DNA of 64,000 bases from an uncultured Oscillospiraceae bacterium (GCA_910579775.1 CAJTUE010000002.1:62001-126000), one strand, 5' to 3'. Counted from the first letter of the stretch, positions 1-7,290 are shown. Made by a program: numbers and translations. The notes: generated by a model not told the origin, from the letters alone.

Positions 1-66
1 CCCACCTGCCACACCGGGGCACGAAGTTGCTTTTTCAACACTATTTGGGAGGAAGATGACCAATGA
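1..66 (+). CDS. hisI: Phosphoribosyl-AMP cyclohydrolase, C-terminal fragment (cut by window edge)
   Basis: Frame 1 gives only the last 21 residues, beginning PTCHTGARSCFFN and then a stop. The C-x-H-T-G-x-x-S-C-F pattern is the zinc-binding C-terminus typical of HisI, which opens the ring of phosphoribosyl-AMP in histidine synthesis. Its stop overlaps the hisE start in an ATGA, so the two are translationally coupled as in other Firmicutes his operons. The rest of the gene lies before the window. The assignment rests on a short but characteristic motif and on the hisE neighbour. Confidence 0.85.
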   Translation, partial: PTCHTGARSCFFNTIWEEDDQ

Positions 67-389
67 AACATGTATTTACCGAGCTTTACAAGGTCATTGA
101 GGACCGCCGGGACCATCCCCAGGAGGGCTCCTATACCTGCTATCTCTTCGATAAGGGATTGGATAAGATCCTGAAAAAGGTAGGAGAAGAGTGCGCGGAG
201 ACCATTATCGCCGCCAAAAACGGCAATAAGGAAGAAGCAGTGGGGGAGATTTCCGATCTCTTTTACCACATTCTGGTCATGATGGTCAACGAGGGCATTC
301 CCCTCACCGATGTGACCGCCGAGCTGGACCGCCGGGGCCAGAAGATCGGTAACCTCAAGACTTTCCATGTCTCCGACCACGAGAGCTGA
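63..389 (+). CDS. hisE: Phosphoribosyl-ATP pyrophosphatase
   Basis: This 108-residue cytosolic protein hydrolyses phosphoribosyl-ATP to phosphoribosyl-AMP plus pyrophosphate, the second step of histidine synthesis. It has the all-alpha MazG-like fold signature: KKVGEECAETIIAAKN around residues 38-53 carries the metal-binding E-E-x-x-E, and EISDLFYHILVMM near 62-74 carries the second acidic pair. Length is normal for stand-alone HisE. The start overlaps the hisI stop by 4 bases and the stop overlaps the rsmA start, so it is the last his gene in a tightly packed unit. Confidence 0.93.
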   Translation: MKHVFTELYKVIEDRRDHPQEGSYTCYLFDKGLDKILKKVGEECAETIIAAKNGNKEEAVGEISDLFYHILVMMVNEGIPLTDVTAELDRRGQKIGNLKTFHVSDHES

Positions 390-1234
390 TGGATCTCTGT
401 AATTATTCGGAGGTGCAGGCCCTCCTGAAGCGCCACGGCTTTCACTTCTCCAAAAGCATGGGGCAGAACTTTCTCATTCGCCCTCAGGTGCCTGTGGAGA
501 TTGCCGACGCCTCCGGGGCGGATGAGACGGCCGCCGTGCTAGAGATCGGCCCCGGCGTTGGTCCGCTCACCGTTCAACTCGCAAAACGGGCGGGGAAGGT
601 GGTGGCGGTGGAGCTGGACAAGGCACTTTTGCCCGTACTGGCAGAGACCTTGTCAGGACTTGAAAACATAGAAATTGTGCCCGGCGATATTATGAAGCTA
701 GATTTGAGAAGTTTAATCTCTGACAGGTTTAATCGCTTTACCCCTCTGGTCTGTGCCAATCTCCCATATAACATTACCTCGCCGGTGCTCACCAAGCTGC
801 TGGAGAGCCAGAAATTCGCCGCCATCACCGTGATGATCCAGCGGGAGGTAGCCAGGCGCATTTGCGCCGGCCCCGGCACAGCGGACTACGGGGCGTTTTC
901 CGTGTTTTGCCAGTACTACGCCCGGTGCGAAAATCTCTTTGAAGTCCCGCCTGAGTGCTTCTATCCCGCGCCTAAGGTGACCTCCGCCGTGGTCAAGTTG
1001 ACGCCCCAGCCCAAGCCCGCCTACGTAGACGACCCCAAGGCTTTTTTCGCGGTGGTGAGGGCGGCCTTCGCCCAGCGGCGCAAGACCCTGCTCAACTGCC
1101 TGGGCAGCGCCTATGGCGGCCGCTATTCCAAGGATGACCTGCGTCAAATCATCACCGCCTGCGGCCTCCCTGAGGACGTCCGAGGGGAGCGCCTGGGCAT
1201 TCCGGAATTCGCGGCGCTGGCGAAAAAGCTGTAA
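389..1234 (+). CDS. rsmA: 16S rRNA (adenine1518-N6/adenine1519-N6)-dimethyltransferase
   Basis: RsmA (KsgA) dimethylates two adjacent adenines in the 3'-terminal hairpin of 16S rRNA during small-subunit maturation. Visible motifs in the 281-residue protein: GQNFLI near residue 25 (N-terminal substrate motif), VLEIGPGVGPLT near 50-61 (SAM motif I), the acidic VELDKAL near 74-80, and the catalytic NLPYNITSP at 124-132. The C-terminal helical domain with FAQRRKTLLN is intact. The ATG overlaps the hisE TGA. A hairpin at 1421-1444 can end the transcript. Confidence 0.96.
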   Translation: MDLCNYSEVQALLKRHGFHFSKSMGQNFLIRPQVPVEIADASGADETAAVLEIGPGVGPLTVQLAKRAGKVVAVELDKALLPVLAETLSGLENIEIVPGDIMKLDLRSLISDRFNRFTPLVCANLPYNITSPVLTKLLESQKFAAITVMIQREVARRICAGPGTADYGAFSVFCQYYARCENLFEVPPECFYPAPKVTSAVVKLTPQPKPAYVDDPKAFFAVVRAAFAQRRKTLLNCLGSAYGGRYSKDDLRQIITACGLPEDVRGERLGIPEFAALAKKL

Positions 1235-1414
1235 TGTCTCACAAAAGAGGCATCCCCGGCGCCTACGGAGGCGTTGGCGGCCTGGATGGCCCAGCACCCG
1301 GAGTACCGCATCTGCGGCCCCGCCATCGACCGCTATCTGAACGATCCCGATATCACCCCGCCCGAAGCCATGGAAACCGGCGTTTTGTTCCCGGTGGAAC
1401 GGATACCAGAGTAA
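1235..1414 (+). pseudogene. Remnant of a GyrI-like / AraC-type effector-binding domain
   Basis: Reading straight on after the rsmA stop in the same frame gives about 59 stop-free residues. The last 48 resemble the C-terminus of GyrI-like effector-binding domains: a Trp-containing helix, a CGPAIDRYLNDPD segment, then TGVLFPVERIPE before a stop. No Shine-Dalgarno, start codon or N-terminal three quarters of the domain is present (first in-frame ATG is 1286). Two longer overlapping frames give low-complexity Arg/Pro/Gly translations and look spurious. I infer a decayed gene whose 3' end survives; a very small expressed peptide is the alternative. Confidence 0.55.
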
Positions 1415-1420
1415 GAGAAA

Positions 1421-1444
1421 GGGCCGCAACGTGTGTTGCGGCCC
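1421..1444. terminator. Bidirectional hairpin terminator
   Basis: A perfect 10-bp stem (GGGCCGCAAC with GTTGCGGCCC) closes a 4-base GTGT loop. It is followed by TTCTTG on the plus strand and by TTTCTCTTAC on the minus strand. It sits between rsmA plus its remnant (rightward) and the WYL regulator (leftward), so it probably serves both convergent units. Confidence 0.7.
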
Positions 1445-1456
1445 TTCTTGTCGCGT

Positions 1457-2686
1457 TTAGTCCTTTTTCCAGCGAAGCAGCATTGGAAAGAACTGCTCCA
1501 TCTGGGCCTTGGCCTGCTCTGCGGTCATCTCCGGGTGGCCCGCCACCATGTGGGGCACGCAGAAGTCGATCATCTCCTCCATGGTCATAGAGGAGGTGAA
1601 CGCCCCGTGCTGGTAGCAGTACTTGCAGTAGTCCGCGCTGGCGCTGCCGTCCGCCTCAGTACCGTGGGTCTCCGGGTCCGCCAGAGGCATCCCGCAGGAC
1701 TGGCAAAACTTCATGTTAGAAAAGTCCATTGCTTTGGTCTCCTTTCTGTTTGATGGCTCCAGTATATCAAGGCAAACCTGACACAGTGTGTCAGGTTCTA
1801 AATTTGCCCGATAAATTTCTCGCCCCAACAGCGCCAGCTGTTCCTTGAGCCAGAGCGGCTCCAGCACCTCCACCCCCACGCCGAAGGAGAGCAGATAGCC
1901 ATAGAGCCAGCCGTCGATGGGGTAGGGGACGCAGACTCTGAGCGCCCCGTCCTCATCCCGGCGGATGTCCTTGGGATCAAACTCGTCGTAGACCCGGTAG
2001 GCCATGGCGGGGGAGAAGCGCAGGTCGATGGGAGCTGCGTTTCCGCCGGAAAAACCCGCCTCAATGTCGGGAGGTGGCTCAGGAAGGGCCATGGACTCCC
2101 CGGTGTCCCGCACGTCCAGGATCCGGCTCAAACGGTACGTACGGTAGGCCTCCTTGTCCAGCCGCCAGCCCTGCAAATACCAAGCCCGGCCCTTGAACAC
2201 CAGACAGGCAGGGAGGACCTTGCAGCGGCATTCAGTGCTGTAAGCGCTCAGATAGGTAAATTCCAACACATGTCCGTCCAAAATGGCATTTTTATAGAAG
2301 CTGAAGTTCCGCTCCTCTCCCTGGCTCTGCCACGGGGTCAGCTCCACCTTCAGCCAGTCGGGCTGTGAGGGGCGAAAGAGAGCGGACAGCTTTGTGACGA
2401 CCTCCTCGCCGCCCAAACTGTCCGGTAGAGACCGCAGCGCCGTCAGTAGATGGGCCTGTTCCTCGCCGGTCAGCATGGCCCTGTCCAAGGTGTAATGCTC
2501 CATAAGGGCGACCCCGCCACCCTTGCCCTGGGCAGCGTAAATAGGCACCCCCGCCTGGGACAGGGTGTCCACGTCCCGGTAAATGGTGCGGGTGGACACC
2601 TCCAGCCGCCCGGCCAACTCCCCCGCGGTCATATGTTGGTGCTCTAAAAGAAGATAGAGCAACTTGAACAGCCGGCTGTCTGCCAT
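1457..2686 (-). CDS. WYL-domain transcriptional regulator read through into a C-terminal zinc-ribbon protein
   Basis: From the ATG at 2686 (GGGAGG upstream) a 409-residue protein begins with a DeoR-type winged helix (ADSRLFKLLYLLLE, then VSTRTIYRDVDTL), continues through a WYL sensing domain (FYKNAILDGHVLEFTYLSAY onward), and ends in a Cys4 ribbon (KFCQSCGMPL ... YCKYCYQHG). The last 90 residues start at an internal ATG (1729) preceded by an AAAGGAGACC ribosome site, with a promoter-like TATACT and a palindrome just upstream. The ribbon segment therefore looks like a once-separate gene that is now in frame with the regulator. The product may be a fusion, two proteins, or both. The ligand is unknown. 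Confidence 0.75.
   Translation of the reverse strand: MADSRLFKLLYLLLEHQHMTAGELAGRLEVSTRTIYRDVDTLSQAGVPIYAAQGKGGGVALMEHYTLDRAMLTGEEQAHLLTALRSLPDSLGGEEVVTKLSALFRPSQPDWLKVELTPWQSQGEERNFSFYKNAILDGHVLEFTYLSAYSTECRCKVLPACLVFKGRAWYLQGWRLDKEAYRTYRLSRILDVRDTGESMALPEPPPDIEAGFSGGNAAPIDLRFSPAMAYRVYDEFDPKDIRRDEDGALRVCVPYPIDGWLYGYLLSFGVGVEVLEPLWLKEQLALLGREIYRANLEPDTLCQVCLDILEPSNRKETKAMDFSNMKFCQSCGMPLADPETHGTEADGSASADYCKYCYQHGAFTSSMTMEEMIDFCVPHMVAGHPEMTAEQAKAQMEQFFPMLLRWKKD
1761..1797 (-). promoter_or_regulatory. Palindromic operator and -10 element inside the WYL/zinc-ribbon reading frame
   Basis: A palindrome with 10-base arms (AACCTGACAC / GTGTCAGGTT, 3-base centre) spans 1775-1797. A minus-strand TATACT lies at 1761-1766, followed by a strong ribosome site and the internal ATG at 1729. 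The position suggests that the WYL regulator controls the zinc-ribbon segment. This is inference from layout. Confidence 0.55.
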
Positions 2687-2708
2687 GGGACCGCCTCCCT
2701 TTGGGGCC

Positions 2709-2737
2709 AGTATACCACCACTTATGCACCCCTGCAA
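2709..2737 (-). promoter_or_regulatory. Sigma-A-like promoter of the WYL regulator
   Basis: Minus-strand TTGCAG (2732-2737) and TATACT (2709-2714) are separated by 17 bases, upstream of the ATG at 2686. Confidence 0.6.
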
Positions 2738-2775
2738 GAGGCTGGCGCATAGCATAGAGAAAAGGAGGTATCTCT

Positions 2776-3516
2776 ATGCCAACCATTTATCTTTCGCCCT
2801 CCACCCAGGAAAACAATCTCTATGTCAACGGCGGCACCGAAGAGGAATGGATGAACCGTCTGGCGGACGCCATGGTCCCCTATCTGGTGTCCTCCGGCAT
2901 CCAATATGTCCGAAACACGCCCGACATGACTGCTGCCAGCTCGATCCGCGCCTCCAACCAAGGCCGCTATGACCTCCACTTGGCACTTCACTCCAACGCC
3001 GCGCCAGAGGGGCGCTACGGGCAGGTGCGGGGGATCATCGTCTACTATTACCCCGGCTCAACAGAAGGGAAGCGGGCTGCGGAGATCGTGGCGGATAACC
3101 TGAAGGCCATCTATCCGCTGCCAAACCTGGTCAGCGCCCGCTCCACCACCGCCATCGGTGAGGTGCGCCGGGTCAAGGCCCCGTCGGTATTTATCGAACT
3201 GGGCTATCACGACAACGCCGACGACGCCGCCTGGATCCAAAACAATATCAACGCCGCCGCCCGCAACATCGTGCTGTCGCTGACAGAGTATTTCGGCATT
3301 CCGTTTTTGACCCCGGTGCCGCCGAGAAACGCCGTGGTAGATGTCTCCTGGGGCGCGCTGAACATTCGCTCCCGGCCCAGCACCACCGCGCCTATCATTG
3401 CAAAAGCCTACGACGGCGCCCGTCTGACTGTCATCAACCAATGGCAAAACTGGTATCTGGTCCGCTTTGACGGCGTGGTGGGCTATGCCGCCCAGGATTT
3501 TGTCACTCTGGTGTAG
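2776..3516 (+). CDS. N-acetylmuramoyl-L-alanine amidase (Amidase_3) with C-terminal SH3-like domain
   Basis: The 246-residue protein resembles zinc amidases that cleave the amide between muramic acid and the stem peptide. TEEEWMN (near 23-29) and LALHSNA (near 71-77) look like metal ligands, and FIELGYHDN (near 137-145) supplies the catalytic Glu. The usual GHGG opening is replaced by SPSTQENN, so the first zinc His is absent at its normal place. From about residue 187 a bacterial SH3 module (ALNIRSRPSTTAPIIAKAY) follows. There is no signal peptide, which is common in spore-associated hydrolases. The ribosome site is AAAGGAGGT. It is 14 bases from the next hydrolase gene, so probably co-transcribed. 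Confidence 0.82.
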   Translation: MPTIYLSPSTQENNLYVNGGTEEEWMNRLADAMVPYLVSSGIQYVRNTPDMTAASSIRASNQGRYDLHLALHSNAAPEGRYGQVRGIIVYYYPGSTEGKRAAEIVADNLKAIYPLPNLVSARSTTAIGEVRRVKAPSVFIELGYHDNADDAAWIQNNINAAARNIVLSLTEYFGIPFLTPVPPRNAVVDVSWGALNIRSRPSTTAPIIAKAYDGARLTVINQWQNWYLVRFDGVVGYAAQDFVTLV

Positions 3517-3530
3517 AGGAGGGAAACGCC

Positions 3531-4811
3531 ATGGATATCCATGTTGTTCGGCCGGGGGAGACCCTGACCGTCATTGCCGCCCAGCACAGCGTGCCTCTCT
3601 CCCGTCTGCTGGCGGATAATCAATTGCCTGACCCTGGACAGTTGGTAACAGGGCAGACCATCGTCATCCGCTATCCGGCGGAGGTCTACACTGTCCGGCC
3701 CGGAGATACCCTCACCGCGATCGCCGCCGCAAACGGTCTCACGGTGCGCCAGCTCTTGCGTCAAAATCCAAACCTGAGAGGGGAGGAGACCATCTATCCC
3801 GGCCAAACGCTGGTCCTGCGCTATCAAGGGGAGAAGCGGGGGACCCTGTCCGTCAACGGCTATGCCTATCCCTTTATAGACAAGGGATTTTTGCAGCGGG
3901 AGCTGCCCTTTTTAACAAATCTAACACCATTCACCTACGGCATCACCCCTCAGGGCGGCCTGGTGGACCTGGATGACGCGTCCATGATCGCCGCCGCCAA
4001 AAGCCTGGGCGTGGCCCCCTTGATGCACCTTTCCACCCTGACGCAAGAGGGTGGCTTTTCCAATGAGCTTGCCAGTCTGGTGCTCAATGACAGGCGCATT
4101 CAGGACAATTTGGTGACGGCCATCCGTGAAACGCTTCAAGCCAAGGGCTACCGGGGACTGGATGTGGACTTTGAGTTTGTCTTTTCTCAGGATGCCGGAC
4201 CCTACGCCGCCTTTATCGCCCGCCTGCGCCGGGAGCTGGCCCCGCTGGGCTATCCGGTCATCGTCGCCCTCGCGCCCAAGACCAGCGCGACGCAACCCGG
4301 CCTGCTCTACGAGGGCCACAATTACCGCGCCCTCGGCCAGGCCGCCGACCAGGTCCTGCTGATGACCTACGAGTGGGGCTACACCTACGGGCCGCCCATG
4401 GCGGTGGCGCCGCTACCCAATGTGCGGCGGGTAGTGGAGTACGCCCTCACTGAGATCCCCGCAGGAAAGATCTGGCTGGGCGTTCCCAACTATGGCTACG
4501 ACTGGCCCTTACCCTTTGCCGAAGGAGTGACCCGGGCCACCTCTATTTCCAACCAGTACGCCGTTCGTTTGGCCCTGCGCTATGGCGCGGAGATCCAATA
4601 TGACACCTTTGCCCAAGCTCCCTGGTTCCGCTACATGGATGAGCAGGGAAGGGAACATGAGGTCTGGTTTGAGGATGCCCGCAGTATTCAGGCCAAGCTG
4701 GCGCTCATCCCCGAATACGGCCTCTATGGCGCGGGTTATTGGAATCTGATGAGACCCTTCCCGCAAAACTGGCTGATCTTGGACAGCGAATACAATATTC
4801 GCCAGGGATAG
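3531..4811 (+). CDS. Double-LysM glycoside hydrolase family 18 protein (SleL/YaaH-like)
   Basis: The 426-residue protein starts with two LysM peptidoglycan-binding repeats (about residues 4-47 and 52-97, each with VRPGxTL and a PGQxLVxRY-type end), followed by a GH18 barrel. The catalytic signature is GLDVDFEFV, with Glu215 as the predicted acid. This architecture matches the spore cortex-lytic N-acetylglucosaminidases SleL/YaaH. No signal peptide is visible, consistent with packaging into the spore. With the amidase upstream it forms a two-gene wall-lysis unit. A role in germination is inferred from family architecture. Confidence 0.88.
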   Translation: MDIHVVRPGETLTVIAAQHSVPLSRLLADNQLPDPGQLVTGQTIVIRYPAEVYTVRPGDTLTAIAAANGLTVRQLLRQNPNLRGEETIYPGQTLVLRYQGEKRGTLSVNGYAYPFIDKGFLQRELPFLTNLTPFTYGITPQGGLVDLDDASMIAAAKSLGVAPLMHLSTLTQEGGFSNELASLVLNDRRIQDNLVTAIRETLQAKGYRGLDVDFEFVFSQDAGPYAAFIARLRRELAPLGYPVIVALAPKTSATQPGLLYEGHNYRALGQAADQVLLMTYEWGYTYGPPMAVAPLPNVRRVVEYALTEIPAGKIWLGVPNYGYDWPLPFAEGVTRATSISNQYAVRLALRYGAEIQYDTFAQAPWFRYMDEQGREHEVWFEDARSIQAKLALIPEYGLYGAGYWNLMRPFPQNWLILDSEYNIRQG

Positions 4812-4854
4812 GGCAGGGAGGAGCGCGTTAAAATAGGGAAGAGGTGATTATATT

Positions 4855-5097
4855 ATGGAGTTGGACGCTTTACTGCGCCGCGATAAGGAAGCCGCCGCGC
4901 TTTTTTCGCATCTGCCCTCTAAGGTGCAAGAGACGCTTCGGACCAAAGCCGGGAACATCAACACCCTGGCGTCTCTGCGCGACTATACCATCCGCATGGT
5001 GGATCATGACGGCCCGTTTTACGCCGCCCGTACGGAGGACGGCACCTGCATGGAGCCGGAGCTGAAGGCAGAATGGACCATGGAGCACGAGACGTAA
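4855..5097 (+). CDS. Small conserved-looking protein of unknown function (80 aa)
   Basis: The ATG follows GAGGTG at good spacing, and codon use resembles the neighbours. The product is acidic and soluble: helix-forming residues 1-45 (LLRRDKEAAALFSHLPSKV), then IRMVDHDGPFYAARTEDG. I do not recognise a family. It is 43 bases after the GH18 gene in the same direction and may belong to that unit. No membrane segment or signal is visible. Confidence 0.6.
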   Translation: MELDALLRRDKEAAALFSHLPSKVQETLRTKAGNINTLASLRDYTIRMVDHDGPFYAARTEDGTCMEPELKAEWTMEHET

Positions 5098-5186
5098 AAG
5101 CCCCTTTGGAGCATTTACAAAATGTTCATAAGCAGTTTGAAAACTGTCCATCATTTCTTTTTGGGATATGGTATTATAATGCCAGT

Positions 5187-5355
5187 CAGGGACGTGAGCC
5201 ATCCAATCATCTCTCTTCTCTCTTTCTCTTTTTCTCTCTCCAAGCTGACCCTCCGCTGGGGAATCCTCCGGCGGAGGGTCAGACCAATTTCTCTCTCCTC
5301 ACGTTTCTGCAAATAAGGCTGTCAAGGACAATTCCTTGACAGCCTTATTCTTGTT
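5187..5355 (+). ncRNA. Candidate structured small RNA in a 439-base gene-free gap (5098-5536)
   Basis: No credible gene fits in this gap; the overlapping ORFs lack ribosome sites and have low-complexity translations. Instead, a perfect TATAAT (5175-5180) is followed by a possible transcript with four elements: ACGTGAG (5192-5198) able to pair with CTCACGT near 5299, a long CU-only tract around 5210-5240, a 12-bp hairpin (5245-5256 with 5271-5282), and a perfect 17-bp terminator hairpin (5312-5349). A recognisable -35 box is lacking. The alternative is a long 3' untranslated region of the upstream 80-aa gene. Confidence 0.45.
5312..5349 (+). terminator. Strong intrinsic terminator
   Basis: A perfect 17-bp stem (AATAAGGCTGTCAAGGA and its complement) with a CAAT loop is followed by CTTGTTTT on the plus strand. 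It ends whatever is transcribed from the left: the candidate small RNA or the hydrolase unit. Confidence 0.8.
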
Positions 5356-5500
5356 TTCGACAGCTCTACCGCAAGATTTGGTGGTCAGTCCTTGGGTCGG
5401 TGTTTACATCTTGTGGCCCTGTCTAAAAATGTCGAAAAGTTCAAAAAGTTTTATTTTTTCGTACAATCGTGTTGATTTAATCAAAAATGTGTGGTATACT
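5356..5500 (+). promoter_or_regulatory. Promoter of the Spo0A-like gene with two 0A-box matches
   Basis: TTGATT (5472-5477), a 17-base spacer and TATACT (5495-5500) make a good sigma-A promoter ending 36 bases before the ATG. Upstream lie TGTCGAA at 5430-5436 on the plus strand and the same 7-mer inverted (TTCGACA) at 5356-5362. These are exact matches to the core Spo0A box. Chance occurrence of one 7-mer is not negligible; two within 81 bp of a Spo0A-like gene is suggestive. Confidence 0.6.
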
Positions 5501-5536
5501 GTCCATTGTAGGGAAAAGGAAGAGAGGTATCACTCG

Positions 5537-6325
5537 ATGAAAACAAATCCAAAATACAGCGTTATGATCGCACATGGCGATCCATCCGCGCAGCAGCGCA
5601 TTTCCAGCGCGTTGGCGGCAACCAAGCTATTCCAGGTCATTTTTACCACGCACAACGGGGAAGTGTGCATCCGGCAGGCACTGCGCAGTCAACCGGATCT
5701 GGTCATCGCGGACACCTTGCTCGCGGGAGTGGATGGACTGGAGGTGTTAAAGCAGATCAAAACGCGCTGTGGCAATACACAGGTCATTTTGTTGACCACC
5801 TACCACGCTTTGGCCCACCACCGCGCGGTATTGGAGCTGGCGGATTATTGCATCGTGGCGCCTTATTCCAACGCAATTTTAGCCCAGCGGGCAGTGGACA
5901 CCCTGCATACCCATCGAAACGCAGGGTTTTCCTCCCAGATGGTCAGTGACCAGACGGCCTCCATCCTGGCCAAGCTCAACGCGCCTCTCCGAATGAAGGG
6001 CTATCCTTATTTGCGCGATGGGATCCAGATGTCGGTACATGATCCCAATATGCTCCATCATCACACGGGCCCCAACGGTCTTTATGCACAGCTGTGCTCC
6101 CGGCACCAGGAGAGCTACCATAACATTGAACGCTGTATGCGCTCGGTCAGCGACCATATCTTCAAATACGCCAGCTTATCGGTCCTGGAGGATTACTTCA
6201 CCCAGGCCAACCTGGCCCGAGGACGGATCTCCAATCTCACTATGATCTCCACCTTGGCCGCCCGGGTGACCAATGACCTGAACGGACAACAGGAACTGCC
6301 GCTGGAAAACGCCGTTTCGTGTTAG
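5537..6325 (+). CDS. Spo0A-like response regulator with degenerate receiver domain
   Basis: The 262-residue protein pairs an N-terminal CheY-like domain (1-125) with a Spo0A-type DNA-binding domain (about 145-255, opening ILAKLNAPLRMKGYPYLRDG). The predicted phospho-acceptor Asp59 (LVIADTLLAGVDGL) and Thr87/88 are present. The paired acids at the N-terminus read AHGDPS instead of ADDN, the conserved Lys before the Pro is Ala108 (IVAPYS), and the usual Met-Pro after the acceptor Asp is absent. Canonical phosphorylation is therefore doubtful. It is more likely a divergent paralogue than the master regulator, since the usual spo0A neighbour spoIVB is not here. The ATG at 5537 is chosen because promoter and AGAGAGG precede it. 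It overlaps the convergent recombinase gene by 4 bases. Confidence 0.8.
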   Translation: MKTNPKYSVMIAHGDPSAQQRISSALAATKLFQVIFTTHNGEVCIRQALRSQPDLVIADTLLAGVDGLEVLKQIKTRCGNTQVILLTTYHALAHHRAVLELADYCIVAPYSNAILAQRAVDTLHTHRNAGFSSQMVSDQTASILAKLNAPLRMKGYPYLRDGIQMSVHDPNMLHHHTGPNGLYAQLCSRHQESYHNIERCMRSVSDHIFKYASLSVLEDYFTQANLARGRISNLTMISTLAARVTNDLNGQQELPLENAVSC

Positions 6326-7290
6326 CCTTTCCGCTTTACCTTGGCCAGCGGGTTGGCTCTGGCCGCTCCGCGCAGGCTCTCGTTGTTCACGTGGGTATAG
6401 ATCTGGGTGGTGTTCAAATGCTCGTGACCGAGCACCTCTTGAAGGGTGCGTACATCCACGCCGTTTTCCAGCATCAGTGTGGCTGCGGTGTGACGCAGCT
6501 TATGGCTGGAATAGAGGGCGCTGTCCAGACCCGCTTTTAAAAAGCGGTTTTTGACCATATAATGAATGGCTGCGGTGGTCATCCGCTTGTGCCCACGGGT
6601 GATAAACAAGGCGTTGGGGTCGGTGGAGGCGGAGCGATCCCGCTCCTCCAGCCAATCCTTCAGCGCCGCCAGACAGGCGTCATTCAGGTATACTATACGC
6701 TCCTTATTGCCTTTGCCGACGACACGGAGCTGGTCGCCTCGAACGTCTGTTTTATTCAGTCCCGCCAGCTCGGAGATACGCAGTCCACAATTGAGGAAAA
6801 TTGTCAAAATGCAATAATCCCGGACCTGGTTCGGCTCGTCTACGGCATCCAGCAGGGCGATAGATTCCTCCAGGCTCAGATACCGGGGCAGAGACTTTTT
6901 GAGTCGCGGCGAGTCCAGGTTCTGGATCGGATTTTCCTCCAGCAAGTGGGTCTTGGCGGTGAGATACTTATAAAAGGAACGCAACGTCGCGATCTTACGG
7001 GAGCGTCCAGCCGCGCCAACGCCGCAGTCACGGCTGAGGAAGTTGACAAACTCATAGACGTCTGTGACCGTCACAGAACCTAACAACGCTATGTCAACAT
7101 CATCGATTGGAATTTCATCAAAGGGCACGTCGGCGGGAACCAGCCGGCGCGCGCGTTTCAAATAGCGAAAGAACCGACGCAGGTCTAAATAGTATTCATC
7201 CACGGTTTTTCTGGAGTGGCCCTGGATAGCTTCGTGATAGGTCAAAAAGTCCCGCAGGATCGGACACATGGCGTCTCTGATGATAGACAC
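6322..7290 (-). CDS. Tyrosine recombinase, XerC/XerD family
   Basis: The 322-residue protein has a SAM-like core-binding domain (about 8-115) and a catalytic domain. All six catalytic positions are visible: Arg171 (GLRISEL), Lys193 (VVGKGNKER), His263 and Arg266 (HKLRHTAA), His289 (LGHEH) and Tyr298 (TQIYTH). Such enzymes cut and rejoin DNA at dif-type sites to resolve chromosome dimers or move elements. Translation probably starts at GTG 7290, after GGAGGGAG. A long palindrome lies 18 bases before the start. No transposase, excisionase or phage genes adjoin, which argues for a resident recombinase. Confidence 0.88.
   Translation of the reverse strand: MSIIRDAMCPILRDFLTYHEAIQGHSRKTVDEYYLDLRRFFRYLKRARRLVPADVPFDEIPIDDVDIALLGSVTVTDVYEFVNFLSRDCGVGAAGRSRKIATLRSFYKYLTAKTHLLEENPIQNLDSPRLKKSLPRYLSLEESIALLDAVDEPNQVRDYCILTIFLNCGLRISELAGLNKTDVRGDQLRVVGKGNKERIVYLNDACLAALKDWLEERDRSASTDPNALFITRGHKRMTTAAIHYMVKNRFLKAGLDSALYSSHKLRHTAATLMLENGVDVRTLQEVLGHEHLNTTQIYTHVNNESLRGAARANPLAKVKRKG

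Noticed and set aside
713..1429. Long minus-strand frame (238 codons) across rsmA
   Set aside because: It is antisense to a clear rsmA, lacks a ribosome site and has a low-complexity Gly/Arg/Leu translation typical of GC-rich shadow frames.
5122..5339. Two overlapping ORFs in the 5.1-5.35 kb gap
   Set aside because: No Shine-Dalgarno, Ser/Leu/Arg low-complexity translations, and they run through the hairpins and terminator; a non-coding reading is better.
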